Shown here piece by piece: positions 57,513-64,000 of a DNA stretch of 64,000 nt. The DNA comes from Pseudomonas sihuiensis (GTDB taxonomy: Bacteria; Pseudomonadota; Gammaproteobacteria; Pseudomonadales; Pseudomonadaceae), in the NCBI RefSeq assembly GCF_900106015.1, contig NZ_LT629797.1, positions 4,216,001 through 4,280,000 of the forward strand, written 5' to 3'. The notes under the pieces were generated by a model. The model ran no database searches. It was given only the letters and a program-made list of their open reading frames with translations, and had not been told where the DNA came from. The translations under genes and the position numbers were made by a program. How positions within the stretch are numbered: position 1 is the first letter of the stretch; every line of letters starts with the position of its first letter.

Positions 57513-59096
57513 ATGCTGAAAAGTACCCACGCCACCCGCGGCATTTTCGTCGCCCCCCATCACCTGGCCGCCCAGGCCGGCCGTGACGTGCTCAAGGCAG
57601 GCGGCAACGCTGTCGAAGCCATGGTCGCCGCGGCTGCCAGCATCGCGGTGGTCTATCCGCACATGAACGCCATTGGCGGTGACGGCTTCTGGCTGATCCA
57701 CGAGCCGGGCAAGGCCCCGGTGGCCATCGACGCCTGCGGTAGCAGCGCGGCCCTGGCTGATCGCGCGTTCTACGCTGGCCTGGAGGCGATCCCCAGCCGT
57801 GGTCCGACGGCCGCGCTTACCGTCGCCGGGACCATCGGCGGCTGGGCCAAGGCTCTGGAAGTGGCATCCGCATGGGGTACGCCGCTGCCGCTGCGCGACT
57901 TGCTCGCCGAGGCTATTGGCCAGGCGCGCAACGGTATCGTTGTCAGCCGCAGCCAGGCGCATCTGACGCGGGTCAAGTTCGATGAACTCAAGGACGTGCC
58001 GGGTTTCGCCGATGTCTATCTGAACAATGGTCAGGTGCCCGCCGAAGGCAGCCTGATGAAGCAGACGGCTTTGGGCGACACCCTGGCGCACCTGGCAGAA
58101 AAAGGCCTGGATGACTTCTACCGAGGCGAGCTGGCTACGCGCATGGCTGCCGAGCTGGAACAACTGGGCAGCCCGCTGCGCCTGGCCGATCTGCAGGCCT
58201 ACCAGGCCCAGGTGGTTACCCCGCTGCAGGTGCGTTTGGGCGACGCCACCCTGTACAACATGCCACCGCCAACCCAGGGTCTGGCCTCGCTACTGATCCT
58301 CGGCGTGTTCGAGCGCCTCAAGGTCGTCGAGGCCGAAGGCTTCGCCCATGTGCATGGCCTGGTCGAGTCGACCAAACAGGCATTCATGATCCGTGATCGT
58401 GTGGTCACCGACCCGCGCCGCGTGCCGGCCGACCCGCAAGGCTTCCTCGCCCCGGAAAACCTCGATGCTCTGGCGGCGGCGGTCGACCCTGACAGCGCCC
58501 TGGAATGGCCGCGCCCGACCTCCCCCGGCGACACCATCTGGATGGGCTGCATCGACAGCGAAGGCCGCGCGGTGAGCTTTATCCAGAGTGTGTACTGGGA
58601 GTTCGGCTCCGGCATGGTGCTGCCGTCCAGCGGCGTGGCCTGGCAGAACCGCGGCATCAGCTTCTCCCTCGACCCGGCCGCGCTGCAGGCCTTGGAGCCT
58701 GGACGCAAGCCGTTCCACACTCTCAACCCGGCGCTGGCGTTGTTCGACGACGGCCGCGTGCTGAGCTACGGCACCATGGGCGGCGAAGGCCAACCGCAAA
58801 CCCAGGCCGCGCTGTTCAGCCGTTATCGTCTGGGCAGCGACCTGCAGGCCGCCATCACCGCGCCGCGCTGGCTGCTGGGGCGCACCTGGGGCGACGTCAG
58901 CACCAGTCTCAAGCTGGAGAATCGCTTCTCCGCCGAGCTGATCGAGCAATTGCGCGCCGCCGGCCATGTGATCGAGGTGCTGGACGAAGCCTTCAGCGAC
59001 ACCATGGGCCACGCTGGCGCGCTGCTACGCCACCCCAGCGGCGTTCTCGAAGGCGCTGCGGACCCGCGTAGCGACGGCAGCGTCTGTGGTTTGTAA
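57513..59096 (+). CDS. gamma-glutamyltransferase-family protein
   Basis: A 527-residue member of the Ntn-hydrolase gamma-glutamyltransferase family, with the opening APHHLAAQAGRDVLKAGGNAVEA, MNAIGGDGFWL and TMGGEGQPQTQAA. The self-cleavage site of classical enzymes (TTH) is replaced by the segment SPGDTIWMGCID near residue 340, with T as the likely nucleophile. No signal peptide is seen, so it may work in the cytoplasm on an imported gamma-glutamyl or amide compound. It closes the TRAP operon; a GAGGAA site precedes the ATG. Confidence 0.9.
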   Translation: MLKSTHATRGIFVAPHHLAAQAGRDVLKAGGNAVEAMVAAAASIAVVYPHMNAIGGDGFWLIHEPGKAPVAIDACGSSAALADRAFYAGLEAIPSRGPTAALTVAGTIGGWAKALEVASAWGTPLPLRDLLAEAIGQARNGIVVSRSQAHLTRVKFDELKDVPGFADVYLNNGQVPAEGSLMKQTALGDTLAHLAEKGLDDFYRGELATRMAAELEQLGSPLRLADLQAYQAQVVTPLQVRLGDATLYNMPPPTQGLASLLILGVFERLKVVEAEGFAHVHGLVESTKQAFMIRDRVVTDPRRVPADPQGFLAPENLDALAAAVDPDSALEWPRPTSPGDTIWMGCIDSEGRAVSFIQSVYWEFGSGMVLPSSGVAWQNRGISFSLDPAALQALEPGRKPFHTLNPALALFDDGRVLSYGTMGGEGQPQTQAALFSRYRLGSDLQAAITAPRWLLGRTWGDVSTSLKLENRFSAELIEQLRAAGHVIEVLDEAFSDTMGHAGALLRHPSGVLEGAADPRSDGSVCGL

Positions 59097-59134
59097 AAGG
59101 GTCGTTGCAACCCTGTGCAGGCCATAGCGCACAC

Positions 59135-59227
59135 CTGTAGGAGCCCCGCCTAGGGGCGAAGCGATTGTTGCCACTCAGTGAAATCGAGGGTGTACACCGC
59201 ATTCGTCGCGGGGCGCGACTCCTACAA
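59135..59227. repeat. degenerate REP pair
   Basis: TGTAGGAGCCCCGCCTAGGG near 59136 and the facing GTCGCGGGGCGCGACTCCTA near 59205 form an imperfect inverted pair between convergent genes. Its sequence resembles the pair at 41949-42025. Confidence 0.7.
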
Positions 59228-59241
59228 AAGCTCAACAGGCC

Positions 59242-59637
59242 CTATGGCCGGCGAGCGATGAAATCGATCTCCACCAGCGCGTGCCGCGCCAGCCCGGTGG
59301 TGCCGATGCAGGTGCGCGCCGGGCGTTTGCCTTCGGGGAAGTAGCTGGCGTAAACCGCGTTGAAGCGCTCGTAATCGCTATAGAAGTCAGTGAGGAACGC
59401 GCGCGCCGAGACCACGTTTTCCAACCCCAGGCCCAGGCCGTTGAGCACTACCAGCAGGTTGTCGAAGGTCTTGTGGGTTTGCGCCTCGATGCCTTCGGGC
59501 AGCGGCGCCGCTTCGTTGCCTGGATCGATGGGCAACTGGCCGGTGATAAATACCCAGCCATCGGCTTCGCAGGCGTGGGAGAACGGTGCGACCGGCGCGG
59601 GCGCAGCGGCGAACATGTGGTATTCGGGCATCGACAT
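59242..59637 (-). CDS. RidA-family protein (YjgF/YER057c)
   Basis: A 131-residue protein with RidA features: WVFITGQLPIDP, THKTFDNLLVVL and PARTCIGTTGLARHALVEID, including the arginine of the ligand pocket. RidA enzymes remove reactive enamines and imines made by PLP enzymes, releasing ammonia. The ATG at 59637 is fixed by an AGGAG site 5 bases upstream. It lies between the gamma-glutamyltransferase-family gene and glutaminase, a plausible place for amide-nitrogen catabolism. Confidence 0.93.
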   Translation of the reverse strand: MSMPEYHMFAAAPAPVAPFSHACEADGWVFITGQLPIDPGNEAAPLPEGIEAQTHKTFDNLLVVLNGLGLGLENVVSARAFLTDFYSDYERFNAVYASYFPEGKRPARTCIGTTGLARHALVEIDFIARRP

Positions 59638-59705
59638 GGGCACTCCTGGTCTTTTCGTCAGTGGCCGCACGACGGCGCGGCCTGCTGCGACCATACCCTA
59701 TCGAA

Positions 59706-60614
59706 TCAGAACACCGACCAGCCGATGCGCTCGCTGAGCAGCTCCAGCGCCTTGATCCCGGCCAGGGAGTTACCTGCGGCGTTCAACTCCGGTGACCACA
59801 CACAGACACTGAACTGCCCTGGTACCACCGCGACGATGCCGCCGCCGACGCCGCTCTTGCCCGGCAGACCGACGCGATAAGCGAAGTTGCCGGCTTCGTC
59901 GTACAGGCCGCTGGTAGCCATGATGGCGTTGATCTGCTTGGTCTGGCGGGGCGACAACACCTGTTCGCCACTGTGCTGGCAGAAACCTTCATTGGCCAGG
60001 AAGCCGAAGGCACGCGCCAGGTCGACGCAGCTCATGCGCAGCGCGCAGCAGCTGAAGTAGCTGCGCAGCACCGCCTCGACTTCGTTGTGAAAATTGCCGA
60101 ACGACTGCATCAGGTAGGCTGCGGCCGCGTTGCGCGCGCGGTGCTGGTACTCCGACTCGGCGACATGGTTGTCCACCGTCACTTCGGGGTTGCCCGACAG
60201 GCGCCGGACGAAGTCGCGCATCGATAGCGCCGGTGCGGCGTAGCGCGACTGGTTGATGTCGCAGATGACCAGGGCGCCGGCATTGATGAACGGATTGCGC
60301 GGCTTGCCACGCTCGAACTCCAACTGCACCAGCGAGTTGAACGGCTGCCCGGACGGCTCGTGGCCGAGGCGCTGCCAGATGCTTTCGCCGCTGTGGCCGA
60401 TGGCCTGGACCAGGCTGAACACCTTGGAAATGCTCTGGATCGAGAAAGGCGTGCGGGCATCGCCGGCGACATGCACCTGGCCGTCGTTGCCATACACGGC
60501 GATGCCCAGTTGATCGGGCACCACGCTGGCCAGTGCGGGAATGTAGTCGGCCACCTTGCCCTGGCCGATCAGTGGGCGGACTTCATCGAGAATTTCGTTC
60601 AACAACGCTTGCAT
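59706..60614 (-). CDS. glsA: glutaminase GlsA
   Basis: A 302-residue serine-dependent glutaminase (beta-lactamase fold) that turns glutamine to glutamate and ammonia. The active-site [10 protein letters not shown] supplies the Ser-x-x-Lys pair, and [31 protein letters not shown] are signatures of the family. The ATG at 60614 gives the standard length; in-frame starts upstream add residues without similarity. It has no signal peptide, so it is cytoplasmic. The gene is divergent from the AEC permease. Confidence 0.95.
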   Translation of the reverse strand: MQALLNEILDEVRPLIGQGKVADYIPALASVVPDQLGIAVYGNDGQVHVAGDARTPFSIQSISKVFSLVQAIGHSGESIWQRLGHEPSGQPFNSLVQLEFERGKPRNPFINAGALVICDINQSRYAAPALSMRDFVRRLSGNPEVTVDNHVAESEYQHRARNAAAAYLMQSFGNFHNEVEAVLRSYFSCCALRMSCVDLARAFGFLANEGFCQHSGEQVLSPRQTKQINAIMATSGLYDEAGNFAYRVGLPGKSGVGGGIVAVVPGQFSVCVWSPELNAAGNSLAGIKALELLSERIGWSVF

Positions 60615-60755
60615 GCTCAGGCTCGCGAGGGCGTCGGGCATTGCCCGGCAGGTCTGAGCTAGACGCCCAGTGACGGACACGAATCACAGCGCGCGGCTTG
60701 CTCTGCACGGTTCTGCGCCCTAGTCTCGGCCTCTTCCTGTCGACGGCGTAGCCTG

Positions 60756-61685
60756 ATGTCCACCGTTCTCAACGTCCTGTTGCCGATCTTCGGTCTGATC
60801 CTGGTCGGCTACATCTGCCGGCGAACCAATCGCCTGGGGCCGACCGCGGCATCGGAGATGAACCGCTTCGTGGTCTGGCTCGGCCTGCCGGCCCTGCTCT
60901 TCAGCCTCACGGCCAAGGCCGACTGGGCGCAGATCTGGCAACCCGGTTTCCTGCTCGCCTTCACCGGCGGCATGCTCGCGGTGTTTCTCGTCACCCTGGC
61001 ATACCGCTGGCAAACCACCGGCAGCCTGGTCGACGCCAGCATCGATGGGCTCAGCGCCGGTTATGCCAACACTGGCTATATCGGCATTCCACTGTGCGTG
61101 CTGGTACTGGGTGAGGAAGGCATGGCGCCCGCGCTGATCGCCTCGCTGCTGGTGGTCTGCGTGCTGTTCGGCCTGGCGGTGGTGTGCATCGAAGTAGGTC
61201 TGCAGAGCAAGAAGGGGCTGGGTGGTGCCATCGTTCAGGTGGTCACCGCCCTGTTGAAGAACCCGCTGGTGGTCGCGCCACTGCTCGGTGCTGCCTGGGC
61301 CTTTGGTGGCGTGCAGATGCCCGCGGCACTGGACGAGTTTCTCCGCTTGCTCGGCGCGGCCACCGTACCCTGTGCACTGGTGTCGCTGGGATTGTTCCTG
61401 GCGCAGCGCCAGAGCGGGCCGAGCGAAGGCGCCTGGCCGCTGGTGGCGCTGAAGCTGGTGCTGCAACCGCTGGTGACCTGGTTCATCGCGTTCGTGCTGC
61501 TCGACCTGCCAGCCTTCTGGGCGCATGCCGCGTTGCTGCTCAGCGCACTGCCAACCGGCACCGGGCCGTTCATGCTGGCCGAGTATTACCAGCGCCAGGC
61601 GGCGCTGGTGTCGCGGGCGATCCTGTTTTCCACCCTCGGTTCGCTGCTGACCCTGTCGCTGATCCTGCTGGCGATCAACCCTTGA
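60756..61685 (+). CDS. AEC-family transporter
   Basis: A 309-residue membrane protein with about ten helices in two sets of five, the auxin-efflux-carrier-like fold. It has the family opening LPIFGLILVGYICRR, the asparagine motif SAGYANTGYIGIPL and a closing PTGTGPFMLAEYY. Bacterial relatives carry organic acids or export metabolites. It is divergent from glsA over 141 bases in which I see no clear promoter. Its end overlaps the convergent gene by 11 bases. Confidence 0.92.
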   Translation: MSTVLNVLLPIFGLILVGYICRRTNRLGPTAASEMNRFVVWLGLPALLFSLTAKADWAQIWQPGFLLAFTGGMLAVFLVTLAYRWQTTGSLVDASIDGLSAGYANTGYIGIPLCVLVLGEEGMAPALIASLLVVCVLFGLAVVCIEVGLQSKKGLGGAIVQVVTALLKNPLVVAPLLGAAWAFGGVQMPAALDEFLRLLGAATVPCALVSLGLFLAQRQSGPSEGAWPLVALKLVLQPLVTWFIAFVLLDLPAFWAHAALLLSALPTGTGPFMLAEYYQRQAALVSRAILFSTLGSLLTLSLILLAINP

Positions 61686-62316
61686 GCTGCAGTTCCACAC
61701 CCAGTTGCTGTGACAGGCAGGGCCAGCGCTGCCAGGCCGATGCGGTATCCGGCGCCGCCAGGCGCTCGCGGTAGGCCTGCACCGAGGGTTGGTCGAAACT
61801 GGCGTCGTCGAGCATACCGGTCAGGGCATGATGCACAGCCTCATCGAGCTGATTGGCGAAGGGTTCGCCGATCAACTGATGGGCGATCAGATTGGCGCGC
61901 GTGGTGTCCAGCGGGATCAGCGGCTGGCCGAGGTGGGCGATATAGCGGTCATTGACCTCCTCCACCAGGCGATGGGCCAGATAGGCCTCGTCGAGCAGGC
62001 CTTCGAGTCCTTCGTGGCCTTCCATCAGCGCCGGTGGCTGCAGGAAGAAATGCTCGGCGATCTTCAGCACCGGTTTCACAGCGGCCTCGATTCCCGCTTC
62101 GCGCGCGACCTCGGCAGCGGCATCGAGCACATCCGGCACCTCCTCGATATAAGCGATGACGAATGCGCTCAGAACCCCTGGCGCATCCTCCTTCGGCAGG
62201 CGGATGGACGGGTGCAGGCGCTCCAGCTGAGTCTGCAGGAAGCGCGAGAGAGCCTGGCTGCCGCTTTCCTGCTGGCGAGCCTGAGCGATCAATTGACGAA
62301 GGGCAGCGGTGTTCAT
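61675..62316 (-). CDS. conserved hypothetical protein
   Basis: A 213-residue, helical, acidic protein without signal peptide or membrane segment. Blocks such as LPKEDAPGVLSAFVIAYIEEVPDVLD and LMEGHEGLEGLLDEAYLAHRLVEEVND look conserved, but I recognise no named family. The final 11 bases overlap the AEC gene on the other strand. Codon use is like that of its neighbours, so it is likely a genuine gene. No function is proposed. Confidence 0.75.
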   Translation of the reverse strand: MNTAALRQLIAQARQQESGSQALSRFLQTQLERLHPSIRLPKEDAPGVLSAFVIAYIEEVPDVLDAAAEVAREAGIEAAVKPVLKIAEHFFLQPPALMEGHEGLEGLLDEAYLAHRLVEEVNDRYIAHLGQPLIPLDTTRANLIAHQLIGEPFANQLDEAVHHALTGMLDDASFDQPSVQAYRERLAAPDTASAWQRWPCLSQQLGVELQLKG

Positions 62317-62394
62317 GACGGCTCCTACATTTCAGGACATGGGCGTGAACATTAGCCGGCCGTTTGGTCGGGCTAAGACGCGATTGTCATAATT

Positions 62395-62423
62395 TTTTCA
62401 TACTTATGCGAGTTAGCTATAAC
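62395..62423 (+). promoter_or_regulatory. possible upstream promoter
   Basis: TTTTCA, 17 bases and TATAAC in an AT-rich stretch. It is weaker than the site at 62509 and could serve coxB or an unseen small transcript. Confidence 0.3.
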
Positions 62424-62508
62424 TACCTGTATCAGAACGGCTACACCCCGCGTCATTCGGGGCGTTTAGGACAAGGCTTGCGCGCCTTCGGCCATTTTTG
62501 CACGCACG

Positions 62509-62536
62509 TTGCGAGGTGAAACTCGCCGTCTATACT
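62509..62536 (+). promoter_or_regulatory. candidate promoter of the cox operon
   Basis: TTGCGA and TATACT spaced by 16 bases, about 185 bases upstream of coxB, so the leader would be long. Nothing else that looks like a gene is seen in the 404-base gap 62317-62720. Confidence 0.45.
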
Positions 62537-62720
62537 CGAGTTCGAAAGGCAGTACCTGATGGAACCGGACGAGCTCAGGCACGGAGAGGTTTCGGCAGTA
62601 GTCGCCAGCAGTTGAGCGCGGTGCGCGGACAGTGAGTCCGCCTTGTCGCTCCATGGCAGTCGATCCCTTAGCCGCAGGCTCAGCCGGCGGGATAACAAGA
62701 ACAATCAAGGGGAACCCGCA

Positions 62721-63845
62721 ATGATGCGACATCCACGAGTCTGGATGGGCCTCCTGCTGTGGCTGGCATTAGGCTCGGCGCACGCGCAGTGGACGGTCAA
62801 TATGGCGCCCGGTGTAACCGACGTCAGCCGCTCCGTGTTCGATCTGCACATGACCATTTTCTGGATCTGCGTTGTGATCGGTGTGATCGTGTTCGGCGCC
62901 ATGTTCTGGTCGATGATCATGCACCGCCGCTCCACCGGCCAGAAACCCGCGCATTTTCACGAAAGCACCACCGTCGAGATTCTCTGGACCGTGGTGCCGC
63001 TGGCCATTCTGGTGGTGATGGCGATCCCGGCGACCAAGACGCTGATCGAGATCTACGACACTTCCGAGTCCGAGCTGGATATTCAGGTCACTGGCTACCA
63101 ATGGAAGTGGCACTACAAATACCTGGGTCAGGACGTCGAGTTCTTCAGCAACCTGACCACGCCGCGTTCGCAGATCAACAACCGCGAAGCCAAGGGCGAA
63201 CACTACCTGCTGGAAGTCGATGAGCCACTGGTGGTGCCGGTGGGCACCAAGGTGCGTTTCCTGATCACCGCCGCCGATGTCATCCACTCCTGGTGGGTGC
63301 CGGCACTGGCAGTGAAGAAGGACGCCATCCCCGGATTCATCAACGAATCCTGGACGCGTATCGAGGAGCCCGGCATCTACCGCGGCCAGTGCACCGAGCT
63401 GTGCGGTAAGGACCACGGTTTCATGCCGGTGGTGGTCGAGGCCAAGTCCAAGGAAGACTTCGATGCCTGGCTGGCCGAGCGCAAGGAGGCAGCCGCCGCC
63501 GAGCGTGAGCTGACCAGCAAGGAATGGACCATGGAAGAGCTGATGGCGCGTGGCGAGAACGCCTACGTTACTGCCTGCGCAGCCTGCCACCAGCCTAATG
63601 GTGAAGGTTTGCCACCGATGTTCCCAGCGCTCAAGGGCTCGGCCATCGCCAAGGGGCCAGCCGAGGGGCATATCGACATCGTCTACAACGGCAAGCCGGG
63701 CACCTCCATGGCCGCCTTCGGCAAGCAGCTGTCGCCGGTCGATCTGGCCGCCATCATCACCTACGAGCGCAACGCCTGGGGCAACAATGTCGGTGACATG
63801 GTCACGCCCAAGGACATTCTCGATTTCTCCAAGGCGCAGGAGTAA
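62721..63845 (+). CDS. coxB: cytochrome c oxidase subunit II with fused cytochrome c
   Basis: A 374-residue subunit II of an aa3-type oxidase. The N-terminus has a signal peptide and two membrane helices (IFWICVVIGVIVFGAMFW and PLAILVVMAIPATKT). The CuA domain carries GQCTELCGKDHGFM with both cysteines, the histidine and methionine. The last 90 residues form a cytochrome c domain with the haem motif CAACH and a later Met. It accepts electrons from cytochrome c at the periplasmic side. An AAGGGGA site precedes the ATG; subunit I follows after four bases. Confidence 0.97.
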   Translation: MMRHPRVWMGLLLWLALGSAHAQWTVNMAPGVTDVSRSVFDLHMTIFWICVVIGVIVFGAMFWSMIMHRRSTGQKPAHFHESTTVEILWTVVPLAILVVMAIPATKTLIEIYDTSESELDIQVTGYQWKWHYKYLGQDVEFFSNLTTPRSQINNREAKGEHYLLEVDEPLVVPVGTKVRFLITAADVIHSWWVPALAVKKDAIPGFINESWTRIEEPGIYRGQCTELCGKDHGFMPVVVEAKSKEDFDAWLAERKEAAAAERELTSKEWTMEELMARGENAYVTACAACHQPNGEGLPPMFPALKGSAIAKGPAEGHIDIVYNGKPGTSMAAFGKQLSPVDLAAIITYERNAWGNNVGDMVTPKDILDFSKAQE

Positions 63846-63849
63846 GGAC

Positions 63850-64000
63850 ATGAGTGCAGTGATCGACCACGGTCATACTGACCACCACCATGGCCCGGCC
63901 AAGGGCCTGATGCGCTGGGTGCTGACCACCAACCACAAGGACATCGGCACGATGTACCTGTGGTTCAGCTTCTGCATGTTCCTGCTCGGCGGCTCGATGG
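63850..64000 (+). CDS. coxA: cytochrome c oxidase subunit I, 5' end only
   Basis: The first 50 codons are present before the window ends. They give a His-rich start (DHGHTDHHHG) and then the subunit I signature RWVLTTNHKDIGTMYLWFSF with the beginning of the first membrane helix. The haem-copper centre lies beyond the edge. It starts four bases after coxB, in the usual order for an aa3-type operon. Confidence 0.95.
   Translation, partial: MSAVIDHGHTDHHHGPAKGLMRWVLTTNHKDIGTMYLWFSFCMFLLGGSM

Overview
The window is a 64-kb piece of a high-GC gammaproteobacterial chromosome, almost certainly Pseudomonas in the broad sense. The reasons are a type VI secretion (T6SS) locus in the same gene order as the P. 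aeruginosa HSI-II/H2 locus, an acetylpolyamine amidohydrolase next to a polyamine-binding protein, and many Pseudomonas-style REP palindromes with the core GCGGCTGAAGCCGC. No rRNA, tRNA, CRISPR array, insertion-sequence transposase or prophage was seen. The species cannot be fixed from sequence reading alone; the P. mendocina/oleovorans group is only a guess.

Region 1 (1-26.6 kb) is one long forward block, the T6SS. The order is tssA (3' end only), tssB, tssC, tssE, a PAAR tip protein, a small lipoprotein, tssF, tssG, clpV/tssH, a sigma-54 activator (sfa), a 44-residue lipoprotein, fha, tssJ, tssK, tssL, tssM, a PP2C phosphatase (stp1), a Ser/Thr kinase (stk1) and vgrG. Most joints are overlaps or gaps of a few bases, so this is translationally coupled machinery for sheath (B/C), baseplate (E/F/G/K), spike (VgrG, PAAR), membrane complex (J/L/M), recycling (ClpV) and phospho-switch (Stp1/Stk1/Fha). 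Behind vgrG comes a cargo module: a lipoprotein, a 1005-residue putative peptidoglycan-attacking effector (M23-like domains, SH3, EF-hand-like loop, GH19-like end), and a secreted TPR protein that may be the immunity factor. The effector tail and immunity gene are clearly AT-richer than the rest, which suggests transfer. The PAAR plus lipoprotein pair inside the structural operon is also unusual.

Region 2 (26.6-38.2 kb) is mostly reverse-strand household and envelope genes: two periplasmic proteins, a GlsB/YeaQ-type membrane protein, a solute-binding protein, purK and purE (with an attenuator-like leader), then divergent adhP, a secreted hypothetical protein and an AraC regulator, then a reverse-strand LTA-synthase-like sulfatase, a membrane protein and a sialidase-like BNR protein, and a small PepSY-like protein.

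Region 3 (38.5-53.3 kb) is polyamine and amino-acid metabolism: acetylpolyamine amidohydrolase and polyamine-binding protein, a LysR regulator divergent from aspartase (aspA), a dicarboxylate symporter, a MocR regulator divergent from a PaiB-like protein and two GNAT acetyltransferases, an XRE regulator divergent from an alanine/glycine:Na+ symporter, an L-asparaginase, a second close paralogue of the first GNAT, and an Lrp/AsnC regulator. Several repeat elements sit between these genes, including a 169-bp inverted-repeat element and a duplicated gene end.

Region 4 (53.3-62.3 kb) opens with a textbook sigma-54 promoter in front of a TRAP transporter (Tat-exported binding protein, small and large permeases), a TSUP permease and a gamma-glutamyltransferase-family enzyme. 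A RidA protein and a glutaminase follow on the other strand, then an AEC permease and a conserved hypothetical protein. Region 5 (62.3 kb to the end) starts the aa3-type cytochrome c oxidase operon (coxB and the start of coxA).
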